Source: Gaiellasilicea sp963707575 (GTDB taxonomy: Bacteria; Actinomycetota; Thermoleophilia; Gaiellales; Gaiellaceae). Taken from it: a stretch of DNA of 64,000 nucleotides. The stretch lies in NCBI GenBank assembly GCA_963707575.1, contig OY970171.1:1922001-1986000 (forward strand), in the 5' to 3' direction. The notes beneath the pieces were generated by a model. That model was not told the DNA's origin, did no database searches, and was given only the letters and a program-made list of their open reading frames with translations. The translations under genes and the position numbers were made by a program. Of the stretch, positions 8,868 to 16,471 are shown piece by piece; the first letter of the stretch is position 1, and each line of letters starts with the position of its first letter.

Positions 8868-10483
8868 GGACTGCCGGGCACGTCGACCACGGGAAGACGT
8901 GGCTCGTCCGGGCGCTGACCGGCAAGGACACGGACCGGCTGCCCGAGGAGCGCGAGCGCGGGATCTCGATCGACCTCGGGTACGCGCCGCTCGAGCTGCC
9001 CGACGGCCGCCGGCTGTCGCTGATCGACGTGCCGGGCCATGAGCGCTTCGTGCGCAACATGGTCGCCGGAGCCACGGGCATCGACCTTTTCCTGCTCGTG
9101 ATCGACGCAGCCGAGGGTGCTCGCCCGCAGACGCACGAGCACCTCGCGATCCTCTCGCTGCTCGGGATCGACCGCGGCGTCGTCGCGGTGACGAAGTCCG
9201 ACGCCGTGGACGCCGACACGCTCGAGCTGGCGCTCGCCGAGGCGCGTGAGCTCGTGCCCCACGCGGAGGTGGTGCCGGTGAGCGCGAGGACCCGCACGGG
9301 CCTCGAGGAGTTGCGCGAGGCGCTGGGGCGCGCGGCGGAGCTTGTGTTCCAGGAACACAATGTGGACGGCGCGACCCGCCTGTACGTCGACCGGGTCTTC
9401 ACCCTGCGCGGTGCGGGGACGATCGCGACGGGGACGCTCTGGTCGGGGTCGGTAAGCGCGGGGGACGTTCTCCGCGTCGAGCCCGGCGCACGCGATGTGC
9501 GGGTGCGCTCGGTGCAGGTGCACGACGAGCCGGTCGTGCGCGCCGAGGCCGGCCAGCGCGTCGCGCTCGCCCTGCCGGGCCTGGAGCGGACCGAGCTGCG
9601 CCGCGGCGATGCGCTTGTCGAGCCGGATGCGTTTCGCGCGAGCTACCGGCTCGATGTCACGCTCGACCTGCTCGAGCCCGTCGCCGACGGCGCTCGACTT
9701 CACGTCCACCACGGGACCGCCACGGTGCCGGCGCGGGTGGTGCGCGCCGGCGACCGCTTCGCCCAGCTGCGCCTCGCGGAGCCGGTCGTCGCGGCGCGCG
9801 GCGACCGCTTCGTGCTCCGCGGAGAGACGACGGTCGGCGGCGGGCGTGTGCTCGACCCCGTGCCGCCGCGACATGCCGACGAGGCGCGCTTTGTCCGGGT
9901 CGAGCGCGGGGAGGTCGCGATTCACGAGCCGGTGCTCGTCGACGGTGCCTGGCGCTTCTCGGACGCGTGGCTGGAGGAGCTGCGCGGCGAGCTGGAGCGC
10001 GGGATCGCGGCGGCGGACGGCCTCGATCCGGGCGTCGCAGCGCCCACCGAGCCATGGGCGCGGACCGTGCTCGAGCGCCTTCCTTTCGAGCGGCGCGGCT
10101 CGCGCCTCTATCTCCCCGGTGCGCCGGCGGCGCTGGGGTCGCGGGCCGACGAGGCCGCCGCCCTCGAGCGTGCGCTGGAGGAGGCCGCGCCGGGGACGGT
10201 CAAGGTCGAGGACCAGGAGCTCGCACGCTTTCTCGAGCGCGACGGGAGGCTCGTGCGCGTCGGCGACGGCTACGCCGTCTCGATCGCCGCCTACGAGCGG
10301 GCTCGGGAGCTCGCCCTCACGGAAGGCGCCGCCGGCCGGATCACCCTCGCCCGCTTCCGCGACCTCGCCGGCTGCGGACGGCGTGACGCGCAGCTCCTGC
10401 TCGAGCGCCTCGACGCGGACGGCCTCACGCGCCGCGTCGGCGACGAGCGCGTCCTGCGGCGGGGTGCCGCCGGGGCCGGCTGA
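8852..10483 (+). CDS. selB: selenocysteine-specific elongation factor SelB
   Basis: A 543-residue translational GTPase that delivers Sec-tRNA(Sec) to UGA codons bearing a SECIS. The G domain shows GHVDHGKT (P-loop), RGISIDLGYA (switch I), DVPGHERFVRNM (switch II) and TKSD (guanine specificity). Beta-barrel domains follow (YVDRVFTLRGAGTIATGTLW). The C-terminal ~170 residues form winged-helix repeats that bind the SECIS hairpin, ending in RDLAGCGRRDAQLLLERLDADG, which is SelB-specific and separates it from EF-Tu. The GTG at 8852 overlaps the end of selA by 16 nt, giving translational coupling. It is somewhat shorter than the ~610 residues of the E. coli protein. Confidence 0.95.
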   Translation: MPLAVGTAGHVDHGKTWLVRALTGKDTDRLPEERERGISIDLGYAPLELPDGRRLSLIDVPGHERFVRNMVAGATGIDLFLLVIDAAEGARPQTHEHLAILSLLGIDRGVVAVTKSDAVDADTLELALAEARELVPHAEVVPVSARTRTGLEELREALGRAAELVFQEHNVDGATRLYVDRVFTLRGAGTIATGTLWSGSVSAGDVLRVEPGARDVRVRSVQVHDEPVVRAEAGQRVALALPGLERTELRRGDALVEPDAFRASYRLDVTLDLLEPVADGARLHVHHGTATVPARVVRAGDRFAQLRLAEPVVAARGDRFVLRGETTVGGGRVLDPVPPRHADEARFVRVERGEVAIHEPVLVDGAWRFSDAWLEELRGELERGIAAADGLDPGVAAPTEPWARTVLERLPFERRGSRLYLPGAPAALGSRADEAAALERALEEAAPGTVKVEDQELARFLERDGRLVRVGDGYAVSIAAYERARELALTEGAAGRITLARFRDLAGCGRRDAQLLLERLDADGLTRRVGDERVLRRGAAGAG

Positions 10484-10502
10484 TCGCTGCCACAATTCGG
10501 GC

Positions 10503-10973
10503 ATGCGCCTCGCCCTCGCCCTGCCGATCCTGCTCGCAGCGCTGCTCGCGGCAGGCGTGAGCCTCGGCGCCGGCGACGAGGTCCGCTTCCCGCGCGGCAC
10601 CGCCACGATCTCGACCGGGGAGCGCAAGGTCGTCCTCCGGGTCGAGGTCGCGCGCACCGATGTGCAGCGTCAGCACGGCCTGATGCACCGCCGCTCGCTC
10701 GGGCCTAACGCGGGCATGGTCTTCCAGTTTCCGCGCGCGACGTCGGGCGCGTTCTGGATGAAGGACACGCTGATCCCGCTCGACATCGCCTTCTACGGCC
10801 CGCGCGGAGGGATTCTACGAATTATGCAGATGAAGCCGTGCAAAGCCGACCCATGCCCGGTCTACGACCCGGACGTCAGCTACCGGGGGGCCCTCGAGGT
10901 GAACGCCGGCTCCTTCCGGCGCTGGGGCGTGCGCCGCGGCGACCGGATCGTGCTCACGGCCGTCCGGCCCTAG
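10503..10973 (+). CDS. DUF192 family secreted protein
   Basis: A 156-residue protein with a signal peptide (MRLALALPILLAALLAAGVSLG) and one DUF192 domain. Family marks are QRQHGLMHRRSLGPNAGMVF, FWMKDTLIPLDIAFYG and CPVYDPDVSYRGALEVNAG. DUF192 proteins are small exported or archaeal proteins of unknown biochemical role. It lies 20 nt after selB on the same strand and may be read through from the sel transcript, but nothing in it suggests a selenium role. It overlaps the end of the convergent nitrilase gene by 4 nt. Confidence 0.85.
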   Translation: MRLALALPILLAALLAAGVSLGAGDEVRFPRGTATISTGERKVVLRVEVARTDVQRQHGLMHRRSLGPNAGMVFQFPRATSGAFWMKDTLIPLDIAFYGPRGGILRIMQMKPCKADPCPVYDPDVSYRGALEVNAGSFRRWGVRRGDRIVLTAVRP

Positions 10974-11887
10974 TGGAGCGGGGTGACCGTCAGGCTCAAC
11001 ACGTCGGGCCGGTGGTAGTGCCCGGCGGGGTCGAAGCGCTGGCGTTCCTCCGCGAGCCGGGCGGGGTCGAGGTCGGCGTAGAGGATCCCCTCCTCGTCGT
11101 AAAGCGGGCCGGCGAGATAGCTCCCGTCGGGGCCGAGGATCGCACTGCCGCCGCGGCCGAGCAGGTCGCGCCCCTCCAGCTCGTCGCGGAGCGGAAAGTC
11201 GTCCGGATAGGAGGCGGCGCGCTGGAAGTGGGACGGGGCGATCACGAACGCCCGTGACTCGCGCGCGATGTGGACGAGCGTCGCCTGCCACGCGTCGCCG
11301 TCGTCGGCGGTGGAGGCGACGTACAGCTCGACGCCCGACTCGTACAGCGCGAAGCGCGCCAGGGGCATGTAGTTCTCCCAGCAGATCAGCCCGCCGATGC
11401 GGCCGATCGGGGTCTCGAGCGCGCGCAGTCCCCGCCCGTCGCCCTGGCCCCAGATGAGCCGCTCGTGGTTCGTCGGCACGAGCTTGCGGTGGTGGAGCGC
11501 CAGCTCCCCCTCCGGCGAGTGGTAGAGGAGCGAGTTGTAGAGCGTTCCCGGCCTCGCCGGATCGAGCTCGTTCACGCCCGTGACCAGCCAGACCCCGTGC
11601 TCACGTGCGATCGCGCTGATCCGGTCGGCGTCCGGGCCCGGGACCTCGACCGACTCGCGGTGCAGGAGCGCAAAGGCGGCCTTCGCGCGCGGATCGGCCC
11701 AGCCTGCGAGAGCTCGCGCCCAGGCGGACGAGGGATACGCCGGCACGAACGTCTCCGGAAAGACGACGAGCCCGGCTCCGGCGCCCGCAGCCTCCGCAGT
11801 CCGCGCCGCCAGCCGGTCGAGTGTCGCCGCGCGGTCGAGGATCGCCGGCTCGACCTGGACGCAGGCGACCTTGAGGACGTCGCGCAC
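10970..11887 (-). CDS. nitrilase / carbon-nitrogen hydrolase
   Basis: A 305-residue nitrilase-superfamily enzyme with the full Glu-Lys-Cys triad: E45 in VVFPETFVPAYP, Lys in HHRKLVPTNHERLIWGQGDG, and Cys in IGGLICWENYMPLAR. The HRKL-PT-ER-WGQGDG block and CWENY are typical of true nitrilases (nitrile to acid plus ammonia) rather than amidases, though cyanide hydratases are similar. It is the last gene of a three-gene minus-strand operon: Sec-AhpD, cupin (2 nt gap), nitrilase. Cytosolic. The substrate is unknown; the company of a peroxidase-like protein and a cupin hints at detoxification or small-molecule breakdown. Confidence 0.88.
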   Translation of the reverse strand: MRDVLKVACVQVEPAILDRAATLDRLAARTAEAAGAGAGLVVFPETFVPAYPSSAWARALAGWADPRAKAAFALLHRESVEVPGPDADRISAIAREHGVWLVTGVNELDPARPGTLYNSLLYHSPEGELALHHRKLVPTNHERLIWGQGDGRGLRALETPIGRIGGLICWENYMPLARFALYESGVELYVASTADDGDAWQATLVHIARESRAFVIAPSHFQRAASYPDDFPLRDELEGRDLLGRGGSAILGPDGSYLAGPLYDEEGILYADLDPARLAEERQRFDPAGHYHRPDVLSLTVTPLH

Positions 11888-11889
11888 GG

Positions 11890-12249
11890 CTAGGCCCAGC
11901 CCAGCGGCTCGTAGCCGCTCGTGCGCGGGGCCGAGATGATCAGCACGGTCGCCTCGCGGTCGCTGTGGTTGACGACGGTGCGCACCGGCTCGGGGTCGAG
12001 CCGCGCGTACGTGCCGGCCGGGGCGGGATGCTCCTCGCCGTCGATCACGAACGTCGCATCGCCGGCCAACGTGACGAAGACCTCCTCCTGGTCACGATCG
12101 ACCTCGTCGTGCTCGGGGATCGACTCCCCCGGAGGGAGCTCGACGACGTTCAGCCCGAACGAGGTCACGCCCAGGGATTTGCGCGCGAGCGCCCACTTCG
12201 GGAACGGCCGCTCGAAGTCGGCGGCATGGACGATCGTGAAGCGAGGCAT
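11890..12249 (-). CDS. cupin-domain protein
   Basis: A 119-residue single-domain cupin. The two conserved cupin motifs are visible: PGESIPEHDEVDRDQEEVFV with G-(x)n-H-(x)n-E, and PAGTYARLDPEPVRTVVN. In the second motif the usual metal-binding His is not obvious, so the metal site may be incomplete. It begins 3 nt after the stop of the Sec-containing AhpD-like gene and ends 2 nt before the nitrilase start, so all three are surely co-transcribed. Role unknown; a binding or sensing partner for the operon's substrate is plausible. Confidence 0.75.
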   Translation of the reverse strand: MPRFTIVHAADFERPFPKWALARKSLGVTSFGLNVVELPPGESIPEHDEVDRDQEEVFVTLAGDATFVIDGEEHPAPAGTYARLDPEPVRTVVNHSDREATVLIISAPRTSGYEPLGWA

Positions 12250-12252
12250 GCG

Positions 12253-12801
12253 TCAGCTCCTCTCCCAGTCGGGCTCGGGCTCGATCCCGACCCCTTCGGC
12301 CACGCGGTTGATGTAGTTGAAGTACGCGATCACCTGGATCGAGTCGTGGATCGCGGCATCGTCCCACCCCGCGGTGCGCAGCGCCTCCACGTCCGCTGCG
12401 CCGACCGCGGCCGGGCGCACGGTCAGCTTGACCGCGAAGTCGCACAGCGCCCGCGTGGCCGACGGGAGATCCGCGGCGCGGTAGTCGTGTGCGGCGTGAG
12501 CCACCAGGGTCTCGTCTGCGCCCTCGGCACGGAGGTCGTCGGCATGCGCGCATGTTCAGTAGAAGCACTCGTTCGTGCGCGAGACCACGGTCGCGAGCAG
12601 CTCGCGCTCCTGGCGGGACAGCCCGCAGGGCTCGAACATGATCGCGCGGTAGAGCGCCATTGAGCGACTCAGCACGGCCGGGCGCAGGCTCATCGACTTG
12701 ACGATGTTGAACACCTTCCCGGCCCGGGTGACGGCCGCGTCGTACTCGGCTTTCAACGCACCCGTGGCGTCCGAGACGTCGATCAGGCGCAGGTGAGCCA
12801 C
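12253..12801 (-). CDS. AhpD-like peroxidase-related selenoprotein (in-frame TGA = Sec82)
   Basis: Two adjacent frames, residues 1-81 and the remainder, are in the same phase and separated by a single TGA at 12558-12556. Read as selenocysteine, this gives a continuous 182-residue carboxymuconolactone decarboxylase/AhpD-like protein, a normal family length. The TGA falls at the second cysteine of the active-site CxxC: E67, 11 residues, C79-F-Y-U82, then H86. This is the spacing E118-C130-C133-H137 of mycobacterial AhpD, where C133 is the attacking thiol. Downstream sequence is fully family-like (ALCDFAVKLTVRPAAV, IQVIAYFNYINRVAEG). A SECIS-like hairpin lies 24 nt after the TGA, and selB and tRNA-Sec are neighbours. 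It probably reduces peroxides or acts as a thiol/selenol oxidoreductase. Confidence 0.9.
12519..12538 (-). promoter_or_regulatory. putative bacterial SECIS hairpin
   Basis: On the minus-strand mRNA, bases 18-37 after the TGA form a CG/CG pair, an A-G mismatch, a CCUC/GAGG stem and the hexaloop CGUGCC. A hairpin 16-37 nt after the UGA with a G in the first two loop bases is the accepted bacterial SECIS rule; here the second loop base is G. The stem is short, so confidence is moderate, but it lies exactly where SelB needs it and inside the coding sequence. Confidence 0.5.
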
Positions 12802-12830
12802 GGGCCGAGTGTGCGGGATCTGTCAGGTGC

Positions 12831-12863
12831 GTGCAAGCGGGGTGCAAAACCGGTGACGAGGCG
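12831..12863. promoter_or_regulatory. 11-nt direct repeats in a divergent promoter region
   Basis: Hexamers GTGCAA (12831), GTGCAA (12842) and GTGACG (12853) recur with an exact 11-nt period. They lie between the Sec-AhpD operon (minus, start 12801) and the Ig-like secreted gene (plus, start 12932). Such helical-turn-spaced tandem repeats are typical operators of OmpR/PhoB or SARP-like winged-helix regulators. No bound regulator can be named. Confidence 0.35.
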
Positions 12864-12931
12864 GTTTTCGGCTCGGCTCGCAGCGTCAGAACCCACGTGC
12901 TCGTCCTGATCACCGAAAACGGGGGACAACC

Positions 12932-14002
12932 ATGAGTTCGACACCTTTGTTGCGCGGCCCGGTGCGCCGGCGGCTCGGCGGAATGGCACTGCTCGCCGCG
13001 ACCCTGACCGGACTCGTCGCCGCGGCCACCGCCATTGCGGCGCCACCGCAGGAGACACTGCAGCCGGTGCTCGACGGCACGTTCCGGCGCGGCGCCACGA
13101 TCACAACCTCGACCGGCGGCTGGTCGAACAACCCGACCTCGTTCAGCTACCGCTGGCTGCGCTGCGACGGCGCGGGTGCCAACTGCGCCCCGATCGACGG
13201 TCAGACCGGCCGCAACTATCGCCTGCGGGCGGCCGACGTCGGGCGCACGGTGCTCGCGATCGTGACGGCGCGAAATGCCGACGGCGCCGGGAGCGCGAAC
13301 ACGAAGCCCAGTCCGGTGATCGCTGACAACGTGACGCCGCAGAACACGAGTGCGCCCACGATCTCGGGCACCGCCGCGGTCGGCGGCTCGCTCACCGCGT
13401 CGCCCGGGGCGTGGACCGGTGCGCCGACGTTCGGGTTCACGTGGCTTCAGTGCGACCCCGCCGGCAACGCCTGCGCCGACACGGGCTCGCGGGGCCAGAC
13501 CTACGGCGTCCGCTCGCAGGATCTCGGGCGCACGCTTCGGGTTCGGGTGCGCGCCCAGAACCCGCGCGGCGCGACCACGGCGACCTCCGCGCAGACCGCG
13601 GTCGTGCGCTCGTCGGGTGCCGCCGGACCGGCGGTGCCGGTCACGAGCGTCTCGCTGCCCGACCGGCTCGTCGTCTCGGGCGTCTCGTTCTCGCCCACGA
13701 CGATTCGCGACCGGACGTCCACGGTGACCCTGAGGGTGCGGGTCAACGACACCCGCGGCCGCCTGATCCAGGGAGCGCTCGTCCTGGCGACTGGGGTGCC
13801 GTTCGGGCGCGTTACCGCGACGCCGGAGACGACGACCGACGCGCAGGGGATCGCGACGATGACGTTCCGTCCGACGGCCCGGCTGCCGCTCGTGCGCGGC
13901 GGCTCGATGGTGTTCTTCCTGCGCGCACGCAAGCCCGGTGACAGCGTGCTCGCCGGCGTCTCCTCGCGTCGCCTCGTCCAGGTGCGGGTCGTCCCCGGCT
14001 AG
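12932..14002 (+). CDS. secreted Ig-like repeat protein
   Basis: A 356-residue exported protein. A basic N-terminus and hydrophobic core (GMALLAATLTGLVAAATAIAA) form the signal peptide. Two tandem Ig-like/bacterial surface repeats follow, about residues 37-118 and 120-212. Each carries a W-cysteine pattern (WLRCDGAGANCAPIDG; WLQCDPAGNACADTGS) and the block GRTLRVRVRAQN. The C-terminal ~140 residues (VNDTRGRLIQGALVLATGVP, TDAQGIATMTFRPT) look like a third, invasin-type Ig domain. Paired cysteines may be disulfides. These modular proteins act as adhesive or structural surface modules; no catalytic site is seen. The ATG follows a GGGGGA SD. Confidence 0.8.
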   Translation: MSSTPLLRGPVRRRLGGMALLAATLTGLVAAATAIAAPPQETLQPVLDGTFRRGATITTSTGGWSNNPTSFSYRWLRCDGAGANCAPIDGQTGRNYRLRAADVGRTVLAIVTARNADGAGSANTKPSPVIADNVTPQNTSAPTISGTAAVGGSLTASPGAWTGAPTFGFTWLQCDPAGNACADTGSRGQTYGVRSQDLGRTLRVRVRAQNPRGATTATSAQTAVVRSSGAAGPAVPVTSVSLPDRLVVSGVSFSPTTIRDRTSTVTLRVRVNDTRGRLIQGALVLATGVPFGRVTATPETTTDAQGIATMTFRPTARLPLVRGGSMVFFLRARKPGDSVLAGVSSRRLVQVRVVPG

Positions 14003-14051
14003 CGGGTCACGCTCGCTCGGCCCGTGCCGCTCCGGCCGATACGCTGGCCGC

Positions 14052-14144
14052 GGAGCGGCACGGGCCCGGTGGCCCAGCCGGTCTTCAAAATCGGCCCGGT
14101 CGTGCAACCCACGGCTTGCTCGGTTCGACTCCGGGGCCGCTCCG
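14052..14144 (+). tRNA. selC: tRNA-Sec (anticodon UCA)
   Basis: The molecule has an 8-bp acceptor stem (14052-14059 with 14136-14143) plus a 5-bp T stem, the 8/5 arrangement unique to bacterial tRNA-Sec. It has a 6-bp anticodon stem (14077-14082 with 14090-14095) and the loop CTTCAAA with anticodon TCA at 14085-14087. A long variable arm follows (6-bp stem GTCGTG/CACGGC) and a TTCGACT T loop. The discriminator is G at 14144; CCA is not encoded. Length ~93 nt fits the family. It sits about 3.6 kb after selB and 1.3 kb from the Sec-codon gene, completing a compact selenocysteine locus. It lies alone, upstream of a DUF4115-like gene on the same strand. Confidence 0.97.
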
Positions 14145-14202
14145 TGAACGACGCTCCCACGTGGGACAATTGTCTCGGAACGCGAATTCGAGGCGAGCGA
14201 GA

Positions 14203-14685
14203 ATGGCGAAGCCGGAACCAGCAGACCTCCTCTTCTGGTTGCTGGCCGCCGCGGCGGCAGCGGCCCTGACCTTCTTCGTCCTCGTGCTCGGCGGCGTCGT
14301 GCCGATCGGGTCCGCGGATCCCCCGGCCGAGGCGGCACCGGCTGCAGCGCCCGCGCCGCAGCGCGAGCAACCGGTGGACCGGCGGACGGCACCGGGGTCG
14401 AGCACGACGTCGAGCGCAGCGGACGCGCAGGCTCCGCGGCTCGTCACCGTCGTCGTCACGGCGACCCGCGGCGACTGCTGGCTCTCGGCCCGGGCGGGCA
14501 GCGAGACGGGGCGGGTGCTCGACGAGCGCGTCCTCGCTCAGGGCGAGTCGGTGCGCGTGCGCGCGAAGCGCGTCTGGCTCTCGCTCGGTGCGGCCAGCAA
14601 CGTCGACGTCCTCGTCGACAAGGAGCCGCGGCCGGTTCCGGGCGGCACCGTGGCGCTCGTCCTCACGCCCGGCTCGACCAGCTAG
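14203..14685 (+). CDS. membrane-anchored protein with RodZ-like C-terminal (DUF4115) domain
   Basis: A 160-residue protein with one N-terminal membrane helix (ADLLFWLLAAAAAAALTFFV) and an Ala/Pro-rich linker. The C-terminal ~80 residues (LVTVVVTATRGDCWLSARAG, VLDERVLAQGESVRV, VWLSLGAASNVDVLVDKEP) fit the DUF4115/RodZ periplasmic beta domain. Unlike full RodZ there is no N-terminal Xre HTH, so it is a stand-alone anchored version. The in-frame ATG just before the membrane helix is preferred over an upstream start that runs through tRNA-adjacent sequence. A role at the cell envelope is inferred; function unknown. Confidence 0.7.
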   Translation: MAKPEPADLLFWLLAAAAAAALTFFVLVLGGVVPIGSADPPAEAAPAAAPAPQREQPVDRRTAPGSSTTSSAADAQAPRLVTVVVTATRGDCWLSARAGSETGRVLDERVLAQGESVRVRAKRVWLSLGAASNVDVLVDKEPRPVPGGTVALVLTPGSTS

Positions 14686-14720
14686 GAGGGCTCTCAGGCC
14701 GGTCGAGCCGGGCGCGGGGT

Positions 14721-14757
14721 TTGACGCGGCGTCCTGCTTGTATAGTAATACTATACT
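14721..14757 (+). promoter_or_regulatory. promoter with 17-nt palindromic operator
   Basis: A -35-like TTGACG (14721-14726) is followed by the perfect palindrome GTATAGTA-A-TACTATAC at 14740-14756, which overlaps the likely -10 (TAATAC 14746 or TATAGT 14741). This AT-rich island stands out from the surrounding high-GC DNA. A dimeric repressor (for example GntR, TetR or LacI class) covering the -10 would control the peptide-binding lipoprotein 31 nt downstream. No such regulator gene is adjacent. Confidence 0.6.
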
Positions 14758-14787
14758 GAGGTATCCACCCGCGACCAAAGGATGCGT

Positions 14788-16461
14788 ATGACACGGAAGC
14801 GCTCGACCTTCGCCGCCGCGCTGGCCCTAAGCGCAGTGTCGTTCGCGCTGTTGGCGGCCGGCTGCGGCGGCAGCGACGACGGCGACGACAACGCGGCCGG
14901 CACGAGTACGGCGGCCACCGAGGGCGGCCTCGCCGCCGACCAGACGATCACGGTGAACTGGGGCACTGAGCCGCCCTCGCTCGACCCGGGGCTCGCGACC
15001 GACACGACCTCGTCGGGGATCCTGCTCAGCATCATGGATCCGCTCGTCAAGCTCGGGCCCGATCTCGAGCCGGTGGCGATGCTCGCAGAGAGCTGGGACA
15101 CCTCCGAGGACGGCAAGACCGTCACGTTCCATCTTCGCGACGACGGCGCCTGGTCGAACGGCGACCCGGTCACCGCCGAGGACTTCGAGTGGTCGTGGAA
15201 GCGCACGATCTCGCCGGAGCTGGCGGCGGACTACGCCTACCAGTTCTACGGCATCGTCGGCGCAGCCGAGTACAACGGCTGCGAGGCGAACTGCGCGGCT
15301 CTCCGCGACAAGGTCGGCGTCAACGCGATCGACGAGCGCACGCTCGAGGTGAAGCTGACGACGCCGCAGCCGTGGTTCGTGCAGCAGGCGGCGCACCACT
15401 CGTTCCTCGCCGTCCACCGCCCCACGATCGAGCTGCACGGCGACAAGTGGACCGAGGCGGCGAACATCGTCACCAACGGCCCGTTCCTGCTCGACTCGTG
15501 GGAGCACAACGCCAGCATCGACATCGTCAGGAACGAGGATTGGCGCGACGCCGACAGCGTCACGCTCACCCGCGTCGACGGACGGATGATCACGGACGGG
15601 ATCACCGCGGTGCAGGCCTACGAGGCCGGCGAGCTCGACGCCCACGTCGGCGGGCTCCCGCCCGAGGAGATCCCGCGCCTGAAGGAGACCCCGGACTACC
15701 AGCAGTACCCGGGCCTCGGCACCTACACGTACGGGTTCAACGTCAAGACGATCACGGACGTGAAACAGCGGCGGGCGATGTCGCTGGCGATCAACCGGCG
15801 CGAGATCATCGACAACATCGCGCAGGCCGACCAGCTCCCGAGCACGGGCTGGACGCCGAAGGGGATGCCGGGCTTCGACGCGATCAACCCGGACTCGCCG
15901 TGGCTGCCGGGGAACGGCGACCTCGAGCAGGCGAAGCAGCTGATGTCCGAGGTGGCGAATCCGAAGGAGAAGATCACGCTGCTCCTGAACGACTCGCCGG
16001 GTCATCGCGAGATCGCCGTCGCGGTGCAGGCGTCCTGGGCGGAGCTCGGCCTGGACGTGGAGATCAAGCAGCAGGAGTGGGCCCAGTTCCTGGAGTTCAC
16101 GGGCCCGCCGATCGACCCGTCGATCGACGTCTACCGGTACGGCTGGATCGGTGACTACGTCGACGCGATCAACTTCCTCGAGCTGTGGACGTGCGACTCG
16201 GGGAACAACTCGACGAACTACTGCGACCCCGCCTACGACGAGCTGCTCGAGCAGGCGCGGCAGACGGCGGACAACGACGAGCGGTACGCGCTGTACGGGC
16301 AGATGGAAGATCTTCTGCTCGGTGCGGATGGGGCGGTCCCGGTGACGCCGCTCTACTGGTACACGTACGTACAGCTCGAACGTCCGGCGATCCAGGACAC
16401 GTTCAACGTCAACCTGCTCGCCCAGACCGACCTGACGGAGGTCGTCGTCAAGGACGAATAG
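14788..16461 (+). CDS. ABC transporter substrate-binding lipoprotein, oligopeptide type (OppA-like)
   Basis: A 557-residue SBP_bac_5 family lipoprotein. The signal sequence ends in the lipobox LLAAGC, followed by an acidic/Ser/Thr linker. The family motif NWGTEPPSLDPGLATDTTS opens the mature domain; later blocks include GKTVTFHLRDDGAWSNGDPVTAEDF and RRAMSLAINRREIIDNIA. It would bind oligopeptides outside the membrane and hand them to an Opp/Dpp permease. The second ATG (14788) is chosen because AAAGG lies 6 nt before it; the first ATG at 14782 is too close. No permease or ATPase genes lie in the window, so it is an orphan. A palindromic operator precedes it and a long hairpin follows. Confidence 0.9.
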   Translation: MTRKRSTFAAALALSAVSFALLAAGCGGSDDGDDNAAGTSTAATEGGLAADQTITVNWGTEPPSLDPGLATDTTSSGILLSIMDPLVKLGPDLEPVAMLAESWDTSEDGKTVTFHLRDDGAWSNGDPVTAEDFEWSWKRTISPELAADYAYQFYGIVGAAEYNGCEANCAALRDKVGVNAIDERTLEVKLTTPQPWFVQQAAHHSFLAVHRPTIELHGDKWTEAANIVTNGPFLLDSWEHNASIDIVRNEDWRDADSVTLTRVDGRMITDGITAVQAYEAGELDAHVGGLPPEEIPRLKETPDYQQYPGLGTYTYGFNVKTITDVKQRRAMSLAINRREIIDNIAQADQLPSTGWTPKGMPGFDAINPDSPWLPGNGDLEQAKQLMSEVANPKEKITLLLNDSPGHREIAVAVQASWAELGLDVEIKQQEWAQFLEFTGPPIDPSIDVYRYGWIGDYVDAINFLELWTCDSGNNSTNYCDPAYDELLEQARQTADNDERYALYGQMEDLLLGADGAVPVTPLYWYTYVQLERPAIQDTFNVNLLAQTDLTEVVVKDE

Positions 16462-16471
16462 GTCGCGGTAG

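Noticed and set aside
7574..10483. A single 969-codon frame joining SelA and SelB
   Set aside because: The middle ~200 codons are the wrong frame of selA. Both proteins are complete only if selA changes frame near 8248 and selB starts at GTG 8852.
8537..10657. 706-codon minus-strand frame opposite selB
   Set aside because: Antisense shadow; selB on the plus strand has all GTPase motifs.
12253..12504. Separate 83-residue gene starting at an internal ATG after the TGA
   Set aside because: The frame continues without gap from the upstream half, and the TGA replaces the active-site Cys of the family, so one Sec-containing gene explains both halves better.
12092..14392. 766-codon minus-strand frame
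   Set aside because: It runs across three real genes and the tRNA-Sec, with no recognisable protein sequence.
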